Below, one piece after another: positions 38,641 to 50,652 of a DNA stretch of 64,000 bases; position 1 is the stretch's first letter, and every line of letters begins with the position of its first letter. The DNA lies in assembly GCA_036768485.1 (NCBI GenBank), contig JAVLUZ010000154.1, positions 47,415,786 through 47,479,785 of the forward strand. Direction: 5' to 3'. A model generated the notes under the pieces. It was not told where the DNA came from. It made no database searches and saw nothing but the letters and a program-made list of their open reading frames with translations. The translations under genes were made by a program, and so were the position numbers. This DNA comes from Mermis nigrescens (Eukaryota > Nematoda > Enoplea > Mermithida > Mermithidae).

Positions 38641-39497
38641 CTTTGTTCGAATAAAAGCGCTAAACAGTGCAAGAAGTAGATAAAGCTGAGACTCATAAAC
38701 GTTAAGTTAAAAAATTTATATCGCGCAAAAATTTTTATTCACAATCAAAGCTACTTATAGCAAGAAATGAGAACGAAAATTGCTGACTGACTAAATTAGA
38801 AAACATACACAACAGGTGCTGTCGAAGAAAAAAGTATTTATTTCGATGCATCTATACTACTGCAATAAATTCAAATTTAGAGTGATAAGCGCGAAAAGCT
38901 TGTCACGCCACGCATGACTTCATTCCAACCAGTATTCCAACACGACATAAACAAATTGCAAACAATTTATCAGTGAGCAATCCTTTAGCTCTGATTCTTA
39001 ATTATTTCATTCAGACATTCGTACAAAACACCAAGCAAGAGTTTCAGTAGAAGCAAAAGCAAATATTTAAAATACTCGAACAGTAAACAATAAATGAAAG
39101 TGATAATTTAAAGCTAAGTTTGTTTAAGAAGTAAAAATGCTAGGTACTGAATTGTTCACACTTTTGTTGATACATCATTAGATCGAACATAAATCTGTCT
39201 TTACTCACTTCTCAAGCATTTCACAAAAACTATGCTCCAAAATTAGCAAGCCTCTACTTACATTTGTATACGTGTCCTTAATACAGCGCATTCAAAAACA
39301 TGCTTTTTCAGGACACGTTCACATATTTATCAGCTAATTATAGCCAGAAATCTAGAGATAAAAGTGGTCCTATCATTGCGATAGAGGAAGTTTTGACTAT
39401 AAAAATGAATGATTTTTTATCATAAATATTTACGAAAGAATGACTCAATTCAAAAACCACAACACAAAATTTAATTTTAAAAGCTTATTTCCAGTGA

Positions 39498-39578
<81 letters not shown>

Positions 39579-40754
39579 TCTGGAGCCTAAGGAAACATTT
39601 ATTTTTTTATTTAAGAAGTCCATTTTTACATAAACGCTACTTACTACCATCATAATAAAACCAACAAATAGAATAACAAAGTAATACCTGCTTAAAATTA
39701 GCAAAATTTCATACGATAAAAAATCCGGTTAAAAACGAAATTCAAAACTTCAATAACAACATTACAAGACAAAAGAAATATGATACAAATGAGTAGCAGT
39801 AAAATGAAACCACCACCAGATAACAAAATTTCTTCACAAAGTAAAATCAATGACGACTAATCTGCATGCTGAGTAAAGGCAGCCAGTTAGTAAGACATCG
39901 AACAATTTCATAATCAATAAATGATACTTGTTTATCAAATATAAGAGCAGTATATACTGAACTGACAACCATTCACAGATGAGATGTGTAAGTGCAGGCT
40001 TAATGAGTCTGTTTTCTCAAGCGAGACAGAATGTATGGAAAGCAACCCATCATCCGACCAACAATAATTTTAAGAATTCGCAGGTACACGAGACACAGTA
40101 GATATACTAAAGATTAAACGCAAACTTTGGAAATAAAATACCTAAAAAGGAAGTATAAGGCAAAAGCGGATAAAGATAGCTAGCTTTTTAGAATTTCGTC
40201 AAATCATCGAAAGAATACAAATTAAATTCTTTTTGTACTACTTTGACTGTAAAAAATTTCAGTCCATTTTAAAAAACCCCTATTTCTGACTGAAGCGCAG
40301 ATAGAGCCAAATTTTTATGTGACCGACCGAATCCAAATCCTGACCAAATCGTAAATCGGAATCCTTTGAAATTTAAGTCCCAAATCCTAAAAATCCATAT
40401 CCCTAACCTTAGGTAACGAAGTATGTCAAGATCCTGGAAATAAAAGTTGGACTTATTCTAGCGTACTTTATAAAGGGCACAGGGAAGCATATAATTTGAG
40501 CGCAAATTTACATGAAAATCAAAGCTATCTTACGTGATGTCGAATATTTATTTTGCAAAAAGTGGACGAATTTTTATTGGAAATAAGAGCATTATGTATA
40601 TTATTCGATCAACCCAAATGAAACCATGTGATTCTAATGAAAGATTAATACTGAGAATATGCCGTCGTCATAACAACACATTGTGCAACGGCGTTTATTG
40701 TTTCTAAGCCGGGAATACTAATCTTACCCAATTTTTATTGATCAGAATTTAATC
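38641..40754. other. upstream region of numb
   Basis: Repeat-poor AT-rich DNA except the microsatellite at 39501. The numb promoter and any 5' UTR exon should lie here, but no core element is identifiable by eye. Confidence 0.4.
39501..39576. repeat. (AT)n microsatellite
   Basis: About 38 uninterrupted TA dinucleotides. Confidence 0.97.
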
Positions 40755-40762
40755 GTAAAAAC

Positions 40763-41578
40763 TAGAGCTGTGCCGGGGCCAGGCCCCGCCCGGCCCGGCG
40801 CCGACGCCGGGGCCAATGTTAGAGTTGATTATAATGTAGAAAATTGATAATGTTTTGGGCAGATTTACCTTCAAACTCAATTTCAAGCAAACAACAGATC
40901 TTGCTAATTCAAATCTTTATTTCACTATGTCAGATTGGTGCAAATTTCTAGTTAATAATCAAAATTGACATATTTTAAATTGCAATTCATATAGACGAGC
41001 ATTTCCAGCTTGCTTGGTAGCAGACAGCTACGTCTATCAGAACAAATAGAATAATAAGCCTAAAAAAAGTGCAAAGTAAAGCACATTGAAAAACGCATCC
41101 AAGTCAGGGGAGTTGAATCCATACATGGGCAGCTCAAAAATTCTAGGGGGTCCAAAATTTTTCAAAGTCAAAAAGTGCCTGATAATATATGGTAGAGCGA
41201 AAAAAACACCGTTTTCTCGCGTTTCTCAATGAGAGCTATCCATTAGCATCAAAAAACCGCAGAAAAACAGAAAAAATTCTGAAAATCAATTTCTGGGGGG
41301 TCTAGCGGATTCTTTTGGGGGGGGGAGAATGTGAATTCTGGGGGGTCCAGATCCCCCGATGCCCACGTTCTGTTATATCTTGTAATCCCAAGAAATATTA
41401 ACGGTTGACGTGCATATCTACAAGCAAGAATATATGCATAGGTACATATAAGGGGTAGGGCAGGGTTGTACTATGAGCATGGTAAAGCACGCTATTATTG
41501 GCCCCGGCCAGGCCCCGGCCCCGGCCCTGGCACCGGGGCCTAGGCCCCGGCAAAAAAGGCGGCCCCGGCACAGCTCTA
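40763..41578. mobile_element. GC-ended hAT MITE with perfect duplication
   Basis: 816 bp, TIRs TAGAGCTGTGCCGG and CCGGCACAGCTCTA (perfect over 14 bp), duplication GTAAAAAC (40755-40762 and 41579-41586). GGCCCCGGCC-rich subterminal blocks at both ends. Contains a family C copy. Confidence 0.95.
41120..41371 (+). mobile_element. family C MITE nested in the hAT MITE
   Basis: CATACATGGGCAGCTC to GATGCCCACGTTCT, flanks GTTGAATC and GTTATATC (6 of 8). Confidence 0.65.
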
Positions 41579-41774
41579 GTAAAAACCCAGGAAATTTTGA
41601 TGAAATTCGTACAAAAATAGAATTTCATACATTATAAATTTAACACGAAAAAATCTTGATGAAAATATAATTCAAAAAATGAAAAACTGGATCTAATAAG
41701 CAAATTTGATTTAAGGTGGGACAAACTACGTGCTTAACGGCTACTATGAATTTAGGTTATTTTTTGGATGCCAC

Positions 41775-42032
41775 CACACATGGGCGTGGGGGGTCTGGGG
41801 GGTCTGGACAACCCCAGAAACCAAAAGACCCCCCCAGAAATCAAAAGACCCCCCAGAATTCAATTTTTGAAAATTTTTTCGTTTTTTTCGCAATTTTTTG
41901 ATGCCAATGGATAGTGCTTGATGAGAAACGTCGAAAAATGGTGATTTTATCGCCATACCACCATTTTTAAGGCCATTTTTTGACCTTCAAAAAATCTTGG
42001 ACCCCCCAGAATTTTCTTGCTGCCCACGTATG
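41775..42032 (-). mobile_element. family C MITE, complete
   Basis: 258 bp, CACACATGGGCGTGGGGGG to TGCCCACGTATG, perfect 8-bp duplication GATGCCAC (41767-41774 and 42033-42040). Reference copy for family C. Confidence 0.93.
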
Positions 42033-42040
42033 GATGCCAC

Positions 42041-44885
42041 CATTTCTTGCGTCTATCTCAATTTGATGAAAGTTTCGTTTTCAGCTTTATCAGTTTTCAT
42101 TTCAGGACAAGACGATTAAGAGTTCATTCTATGCAGGCATTTTGGCAAAAAAAGGTGCTTTTATTGCCTAGTGTACTTAAAAAATGACTCATATTCGCCA
42201 AAACAATTTTCATGCCGATAGTTTTTCGAGGTCATTCATTTCTCAAGGTAAACATTTTAGTAACAAACTCGGGGGAATGTCAGTTTTCTTATCCTAGCAT
42301 TGGTATCAGATTTATTACTAATACCTAGCGTTCTTTTCGAAAAAGTTAGAGAAATGTAGCATATTTCATTTTTGTCTCTTACTACAATAAGATTCAGAAA
42401 AGAGTCCATGGAATATTAAAATAGATAAATGCAATTTTAATCTCATACAGCTGAAAATTTCTGCTGAAATTTTTAGAATCAGAATTTCAAAATTTTTTAT
42501 AATTTTCAAAATTTCTCGTGCTGCCATGCGAATACAAGCTTTCAGATGAATTTATTAAGATATTGCTACATACTATTCAAACGTTTTTTGAATCTCTTAC
42601 TTGTAAATTTTTCACAAAAGAATCTCTTCAATAAGCATCGATGAAGATTGAATATTTCACTTAATACCTACTCAACTCATAAAATAAAAATGCGTAAAAA
42701 CCGTCGAAGTTAGAACTTGTCGATCAATGTAGGTACTTTGATTAAACAACATAAAGAACATGATCACTTGTTTGCCTTTTCTCTAGACCCAGTTTTGATA
42801 TAAATATAAACAGCAGTGTACTATTTCAATCTAATATATCAAAGATTACACTTAGTGTTCAATAATCGCCCAAGTGTTGTTCTCCAAAGTTCAAATATGC
42901 ATTCCTTCATATGCAATACAATTCACCAGATGCCACTGTCCATTAAATCATTTTAATAAATAACTTTGTTTTAGTACTTCTACCGAATTATGATTGAAGA
43001 GCTAGATTTTTAGAGGATCGAAGAGGTTATACTTCTAACAGTACTTTAAAACGCTCTATTGTTAGTATCCATGTAGTAACCTTCACCTGTATTAGCTTAA
43101 TAAAAATTAACGCCCCAGTTAATCGCTAAAATAGCAGTCAAAATCAAACCTTGGAGACCTAGAAACCGGCATCTTTAGCCTAGATCAGATGAACAGCCGG
43201 AGCGAGAAAGTGACAATCTGCAGTGAATTTACAAAGTATCCTTTTAATGGCTCACACATATACAGTAAGGAGTAGACGTTGTTCTTCGCAAAATAAAGAT
43301 GGGGATTTTTTATCGCATACCAAGCTCAGCAACTTTACGAAAAAAAGCTGCAATAAAGCGATCCCTACCACAAGGTAAATAATAATGATTTATATATAGT
43401 TATAAGGAATTGGAATGCAGAGTAGGGCCCGATTATGTCATGCTAATTGAAACAAGTCGTAAAGAGAGACGTAGCCAAGATTTCCCCTCAGAGGAGTCCG
43501 TAAACTTTCAATTAAAATGTCGATACAGAAGTTGGTATAAAAATAAGCCATTATAAAGTTGAGTCTCTCTAAACGTTTCACATCGTCCTGCCTGCACCAA
43601 TTTAAACATGTACGTACCTATATCAAAATAAATTTTTTTCATTTTTTGACTCGGTTGGGGTAGGAAGAGAGAACTAGAACACAAGCCTTTTCTTTCACGG
43701 TGAGGGCTTGAACGTCCCCCCAGCGGGATGGATCCATTGCAGAGCCAGAAAATTTGGTAAAATAAGCACTTTAACGTTGTTATAATGTTGAAATTTTCTA
43801 TAGAATCTTCCAAATCTTGGTTCTTAAGTCAACTAATAGGTAAAATCAGTTGGGGCGAAGCACGAAAATTTTCGAATATTTCCATGGTAAAAGGAGCGCT
43901 CGGAATATACGAGCTGCCAAACATTGAGAAAATGCAGAATAGGTATATTTGGGTTCGGCCATAAATCCGTAAAAATGGGTCAAAAAAACTCCGGATTTTT
44001 TACGAAACGCGCTGAGGTCGTAAAAAATAAGGCATAGAAAACAAGTCTGATTAAAAAAATGGCCGTTGTTTCCGAAAATAGTATGGATTTTCCCGCAATA
44101 TTCGTGTTTTTCATGATTCAGCACTACTTCATAAAAGTCATGTTTTTAAAGTTTAAATACAAAAAAAAATTTCATATTGTTTCCGATATAATGATGACGA
44201 ATTTACTGATCGTTTCGTTTAAAAATCTTTTTTAACGTTATGTATCTGCAAATTTATGCAAATTTATATCCGAACACTTAAGAGTCCACCTAAGAGGGAG
44301 TAATTCCGACCTAAGCAGCCTAAAGTTCTACTCAACCTAAGACCAACCCTAAGCATATGAAAAATAAAAAGAGAAAACCGACTTACAGAATTGATGTAAA
44401 ACTGCTTTTTCTTAAGCACTGTTGAACAGTGAACTTTAAGGTTCTGTAGCTCCCTATCGGCGAATTTTCATAAAAAATTTTTCTGAGCCTTTTTTCCGGC
44501 TAAACTTAAGAATATGGTAACTTTCGGGAAAGGTGCAAAACGAATATGGAATGCCAAAATTTTTTGCCAAAATGATAGAACATGATAAATTGAAGCGCGG
44601 AAAGAAAATTTGGTGAAAATCTGAGCCATATTTGCAAAGTTGCAGGCAACTCTCGATTTGAGTGTTGTGTGGGACGATTAAACGACTCGATCCAAGGACT
44701 TACACATTTGTCAGAAATAAATAATATGGGCTGAAATAACGGAAGGAAGCATAGCAATGAAGGAGAAAAAGGAAAAAAGGCGCGGAAAGTCGTTTGAAAT
44801 TTAAAAAAGTATAGAAAATTTTGATATTTTTTTAGCATGTTTTTTTCGGTTTTACTCAAAAATCTAAGTTTTTGCTTCTATTATA
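42041..44885. other. no recognised feature
   Basis: AT-rich, no confident ORF. A single decayed hairpin motif (GGGGCGAAGCACG) occurs at 43853, hinting at an old MITE near 43840-44160. Confidence 0.4.
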
Positions 44886-45105
44886 CTCAGGCTTAGGCTT
44901 AGTATATCTCAAAGGTGTTTCAAGCTGCTTAGGTCGAGGTCGCTCCCACTCAGGTCGATGTATTGATGCTTAGTTCGATGTATAGATGCTCAGATCGATG
45001 TATAGATGCTTAGGTCGATGTATAGATGCTTAGGTCGATGTATAGATGCTTAGGTCAATGTATAGATGCTTAGGTCAATGCATAGATGCTTAGGTCGACG
45101 TAAAT
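44886..45105 (+). repeat. TTAGGC run and 20-bp minisatellite
   Basis: AGGCTTAGGCTTAGTAT at 44889, then about eight degenerate copies of GATGCTTAGGTCGATGTATA between 44947 and 45105. Confidence 0.85.
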
Positions 45106-45589
45106 TGGGTATCCACATGTTATTCTGCATTCAGTTGTTTGTATCTTCAAATACTTGGGTCGGAAAGATGCTTGTTTTGGTCGAGAAAAGGCTAATTAGA
45201 GAAACCCATAGCTTTTGTAATATTGATCATAGACGGATGAAATTTTTCTTCCGCACTTTCTTTTAACATGTTCTAAGTACTGAGCAAAAAAATCCGCTCT
45301 TCTGAAGTTTCATTTTGTTAGTATTCAGAAAGTACAATATTCTTAAGTTACTCCTTTTTTCCAACTTTTCTGCAAGTTTTATAAAAAATTCAAAATTTTC
45401 AAGCTGATTGTCGCCCATTTTTAACGGAACCCATATCCGGCACTTTAGCCGCGAATCTTTTGCAGACTGTTGTCGTCGCACTATGCGGCTTTTAAAAAAT
45501 CATGTAAAACCTGTACAAAACAGAAAACATAGATGTAAAATACACCTTAGGTTGCATAATGACTAAAAATGAATTGTTAAAACGCGCGT

Positions 45590-45745
45590 TGGAACTAAAT
45601 AGACTGTCATTATGATTGTGAAAAATTTTTGCGATTCTTGGCTGAAAAAGCAGAGGGGGAGTAAAGAAACAAATCATTCCTATATTTCGTTTCGAGAGGG
45701 GACACGCGCCCCCTATCCCCTTGGATACGGGCCCGCTTTAACAGC
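45590..45745 (-). repeat. possible family Q end fragment
   Basis: Ends CCCCCTATCCCCTTGGATACGGGCCCG, like the family Q terminus. The remainder is not alignable by eye. Confidence 0.35.
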
Positions 45746-45823
45746 ATCTTCCGATAATGCGATGCGATTACTTAGTTAGGTATCTATTCTTGTCAAATGT
45801 CTGCCACGCCAAGTCTAGTCATG

Positions 45824-45998
45824 CAGGGTTGCCAGGTCAAAATTTCAAAAACTCCAAAACTAAACGCCAAAAAAACTGTTTTGGGTGCTCAGAAAAACTA
45901 CCATCCTGTGGTTAAGCATAGGGAGCCAAACTACCAAATGCCCTCAAAAACTACCAAAATGGTAATAAAACTACCAACCTGGCATGGCAACACTGTGT
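45824..45998 (+). mobile_element. family J hAT-like MITE
   Basis: CAGGGTTGCCAGGTC to CCTGGCATGGCAACACTGTG, flanks TAGTCATG (45816-45823) and CAGTCATG (45999-46006), 7 of 8. The body is made of spaced AAAACTACCAAA units. Confidence 0.75.
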
Positions 45999-46006
45999 CA
46001 GTCATG

Positions 46007-46949
46007 TACTTAACTACAGTACTTTTGAGCTTAACTCTTATTTAGTCTAGATACGTAAAGTGAGTCACTTAGATTTCTTGCGGATGTCGTATTCGCACAT
46101 TATAATCAATGATGCTGCTACATATCCTACACATAATTGCTCAGGGGCAATACAAGCGTTTTGAAATAATATACCGGATTTGTTCACCTGTAAGTTTAAA
46201 GAAGTTGGGAGAGCAGCGCGAGCATCGGAAGGAACGCTATAATGAATTCATACTCAAGTAAACTCAAGTAAACCAGACAAGACCGTGAAAAACGCACATA
46301 ATTTCCGCGCACTAGAGTTTGGTAAATCGCAACACGTTTCGCACCCAACATAAAATTTTTGTACATTGAAAATCCTTCCAGTCAGACCCCGCAGAACCTA
46401 AGCTTCACATGCGCACGAAGTACGGTAAGTATGTACGTGTACATAGGTGTTTTGTCCCCAACATAAATTGTACGTGTAGGTCTGCAGAGACATGTAGGTA
46501 CGTACACAAGAACGCAACTGACTTCCGCCCTATTCATTTTGACGCTGTTTTTCTCACAATTCAGTCACAAATTCACCTAAAATTTACTTTTTATTTGGAA
46601 AAAGCCATGATGCGATGGTAAAATAGCCTGACGAACGACTAAAATTAATGGTAAAAAACATTCCCGTCAATTGATAATAAACAGCACCGTATAAGTAACA
46701 GAACTACGAAAAACAAGCATCGATATGCGCAGTAACGAACCGTGATATTACGTCATAAAACGAAATTGTAAATTTTACCAAGCCACAACATAATTTTATT
46801 TTTTTGGCTTCTTTGCGCCAGTTGAATCATTCAGACGTTTTGGTTTCTGTTTCCTGCAGTACAGAACAAATGACTTCTTTCACGCTTCTTCAGATCAAGC
46901 ATTCGGCTTGGATTAAGAGTCAATATTTGTAAGAGTCACCCACCCCGTG
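46007..46949. other. no recognised feature
   Basis: AT-rich with scattered GTACGTGTA-like words near 46430-46505. No repeat family or gene recognised. Confidence 0.4.
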
Positions 46950-47706
46950 TCAAGACAAGTCAAAACCTAACACCCCCTCATTTTGACTTATGTTGTGCAG
47001 ATTTTAATGCTGATTATCACTGTGAGAACCGTTCCGCACCAAACTAATCCTCCGTTGGAAACACCAAGCTCAAAGATTGAAAAATTGACCAATTTTTCGA
47101 AATTTTATTGACATTTTATTTATAATTATAACTGTATGAATAATGAGTATTTTCTAATAATCTTTTTTAAATGACTAGCAGACATTTTGTGTATTTGAAA
47201 ATTACGTATTTTGACCGGCTTTGTTTTCTTTGCTGGAGTGACAACGCTGTGAAATACAAAATTGCACTATTTTGTATACCGAAGAAGTGCACTTTTTCGA
47301 CCATATCTCTTATATCAACTTCGGTTTAGGCAAAAAATAAAAGAAAAAAATCGGGCGATTTTTCGAAAACGATGACGAATGTTTAATCAACTTCCATCAC
47401 ACTATGTACAAATATTGCAAATATTCTTCAGCGTTTTTTTTAAATTCACCGACGGAATAGATCAGGAGTCAAAAAAATTTTCTGAAGCAGTCAGTTTTCA
47501 TTTGTTTAAAGGAATAAATAAAAAAATAGTAATTGTACACGTACAGTTCTTAGTAAACAGTGCGCAAAATAGATCGAATTGCTTCAAAGTTCAGAAAAAG
47601 ATGTTTTCTATTCAGCAAGACTTTCTACTTTATATAAATGTATGCATTTAAATTTTTGTGAACTTTTAGATATTTTAGACTGATTATGCAGAAAATTAAT
47701 TTCGGC

Positions 47707-47965
47707 CATAGGTGGGCGGCACCTGAATTCTGTGGGGTGCAACATTTTTCAAAGGTCGAAAAATAGCCTTAAAAATTGTGGTAGGGCGAAAAAACACCAT
47801 TTTTCAACGTTTCTCATCGAGCAATATCCATTGGCATCAAAAACTTGCGAAAAAAACCAAAAAAATTTTAAAAATTGAGTTCTGGGGGGAGGGGTATTTT
47901 GATTTCTGGGGGGTATTTTGGTTTCTCGGGAGGTGCATACCCCCAACCCCCTACGCCCAGGTTTG
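47707..47965 (+). mobile_element. family C MITE in the left arm
   Basis: CATAGGTGGGCGGCACC to TACGCCCAGGTTTG, flanks ATTTCGGC and ATTGCAGC (6 of 8). Confidence 0.78.
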
Positions 47966-48149
47966 ATTGCAGCTGGTAGGTAACTAACCTATCGGCACAT
48001 ATGAGCATTAAGCATAAGCTGCTTAGATCGAAGGCTTCTATCGAATGCAATGAAATAAAAAGTGTTAGATCCAGCTATCTCACCAGACCCGGCAAGCTCT
48101 GCATCTGTGCGACCACAGTTGCACAACACGTCTACTTAATAGGGTCAAC

Positions 48150-48500
48150 CATACATGCACAGCATGGGCATTAGAGGAGTGAAACCAAAAATTTGTTTCA
48201 AAATGTCTAGGCTTAAAATCACTTGACATGCGTCAAAAACGCCATTGTTATGCGCTTCAGAGATGTTTTTTTCTTTTTAGAAGATAAAAATATTTGTGAA
48301 AAAATTGATAAAAATATCGAAAATTCGATTAAATTGAACATAATAGCCAAAAATTGAGTGTATGGCGCAAAGCGCTGAAAATATGTGACGCATCTGAATC
48401 AATAGGTCGCCAAAAAACGCTTAATATAAAACATGTTTTCTACGTTTATTGTTAAAACTCAATAGGATCTTAAAATAAAAAAATTTTTCTAGGGTGAAAA
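48150..48500 (-). repeat. family B copy, inner end of the left arm
   Basis: CATACATGCACAGCATGGGC followed by the B body (GGCGCAAAGCGC at 48364). Mirrors the copy at 49880-50256. Confidence 0.6.
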
Positions 48501-48536
48501 TCACCATAATAAAAATACATACATGTAAGTCATTAG

Positions 48537-48948
48537 CACACCTGGGCAATGCCCCATATCGGCCCATCACCAGGACGGGCCGAACCAAAAGTTGGACGGG
48601 GCGAAGGGGTAACTTGGACGGGGCTATGTTTTGTACAGGGAGAAAATTTTTGGAGATAATTTAAGGAAATGCTAGATACAGTATATCATGATCAGTTTGC
48701 AAAACATGCACAGGAACCATCTTATTACACTGTTCGACACCTTTTTCATGGATGGACCCACCTTTTTTCAGTGATCTGACCCACTGATTAAGCTGAACGA
48801 CCCACCTTTTTCAGGCACGGACCCACCTTTTTCAGGGACAGACCCACCTTTTTCAGGGACAGACCCACCTTTTTCAGCGTCTAGGGACCCACCCACCCTT
48901 TTGGCTGGAAGTTGGACGGGGCGAACCGTCAGCCATTGCCCAGGTATG
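48537..48948. mobile_element. family M hAT-like MITE
   Basis: 412 bp, 15-bp TIRs CACACCTGGGCAATG and CATTGCCCAGGTATG, perfect 8-bp duplication GTCATTAG (48529-48536 and 48949-48956). GTTGGACGGGGCGAA occurs near both ends, and a 21-bp tandem array (GACCCACCTTTTTCAGGGACA) lies in the right half. Confidence 0.94.
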
Positions 48949-49879
48949 GTCATTAGAAAATCATTTAGAATGAGGGAAGTATGAGTGTAAATTAGAGAGA
49001 CAAGCCCAAAAGATGCTGCTACAATGAAGATCAAATAGAACAAAGTTATCTGATCCCACGATTTCCAAGTTTGAATGAAGTTGGGTTTTAGGAAATATGA
49101 AAGGAAGATACTGCAAGACATACACAATCAACGCCAGTTCCTTAAAACTTGATTTGGTTGGGAATCAAGAATCAACGAAAGCATGACCAAAAAGTCAAGA
49201 GATGCTAATCATGCCTCAATTTACTGATCCGGATGATCTCGCATGGCAGTAAATCACAATTTTTTTGGTCTCGTGAAGCAAGAAAACGAGAAAAAAAGGT
49301 CAACAGCAGGAAAATGAAGAAAATGAAGCATGTTTGGAGAACGACTCTCCGGCAGATCCAACTTAAAATTGGAGGCTTCTGATATTAAAGAAGGTGTGTT
49401 AAATAGTGATTGCTGACATGTAATTCTTGGAACTCGATCAAGAGAAGTTTAGTGCAAAAATTAAAAGAAACGTACATATGTACTTACATAGAAAAATTAC
49501 TCTTTTTGATAAGTCTCTATCTCACTCAACTTGGGATTCCTTTACCCGGCTACCAATGTTTTTACCAGAGCGCGTATGCACTATGTCAGTCGAGAGTTTC
49601 TGGTGTTTAGAATCCAAGGAATCTTTGCTGATGGATAAGACAGAATCAGGTCCAAAAAATCCAAAATAATTGAAAATTTTCTGCAGAATTAGTTGAAACA
49701 GACAAAAAATGAATATTACATCATTATTATAGTTAAAGATCAGATAATAAGGTCATTTTTAGCCCCAGAAAACTAGCTGACATGCCTGAATTGGTTCGAG
49801 TCAATGCAAGGTCGTAAGGGGTATGTGAGTTTCATCCCCTTAAATTTGAAGATCTACCGTAATCTGTGAAGTATATTAT

Positions 49880-50256
49880 GGAGTGCCTAAACTACCAAAC
49901 CCACTATGTCCGCGTGGGTTTTCATCCTCCGGAATTTTCCTTATCTCCAGAACTTTTAATTTAAAGAAAACATATGTTGTATTTAGCACTTTTGGCGATC
50001 TATTCCTGGCTCAAAAGCGTCAAATTTTCAGCGCTTGTTATCATATACTCAATTTTTTGACTAAGTTGAATTTACGACATTTTCACGAAATTTTTTTCAA
50101 AATATTTTTATCTTCTAAAAAGAAAAAAAGCATTTGTAAAAGCGCCTTAAACGGTGATTTTGACGCATTTTTATCGCTTTTAAGCCTAAAAAGTCATTTC
50201 AAAGCAAATTTTTTGTTTCTTCACCTCTTCTCTAATCTCCATGCTGTGCGTGTATG
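49880..50256 (+). repeat. family B copy, inner end of the right arm
   Basis: Ends CCATGCTGTGCGTGTATG. Body has CTCAAAAGCGTCAAATTTTC and a decayed hairpin at 50025. Confidence 0.6.
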
Positions 50257-50368
50257 GTTGACCCCATTCAGTTAATGTGTTGTGCAGCTTTGGTCAAAAA
50301 GATTCAGAGCATGCCGGGTATAGAGGTTTAACCTGTTCTAACATTTTTTTGTTTTATGGCTTTAGAAG

Positions 50369-50652
50369 CACACATATGCGTTAGGCGTTGGGGGTATGCA
50401 ACTCAACCTCCCCCATAAGGCCAGGTACCCCCTCCCCAGAAGGTCAAGTGCCCCCCATAAACCAAAATACCCCCAGAATTCAATTTTTTAAATTTTTTTG
50501 TTTCTTTCGCAATTTTTGATGGTACTGGGTAGCGCTCAATGAGAAACGTTGAAAATGGTGTTTTTTCACCATGCCACCATTTTTAAGACAATTTTTTGAC
50601 CGTTAAAAAATCTTGCACACCCCCTCTAGAATTTTGGGGCTGTCCACCTATG
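50369..50652 (-). mobile_element. family C MITE in the right arm
   Basis: CACACATATGCGTTAGG to GTCCACCTATG, flanks TTTAGAAG and GTTAGGAG (6 of 8). Confidence 0.7.

Noticed and set aside
48768..49127. 119-codon minus frame with a repeated SVPEKGG motif
   Set aside because: The repeat is the translation of the 21-bp array in the family M MITE, and the rest spans the element boundary.
49410..49670. Plus frames of 66 and 80 codons in the centre of the inverted duplication
   Set aside because: Two overlapping frames of similar length, no motif and no codon bias visible; a decayed transposase is possible but unsupported.
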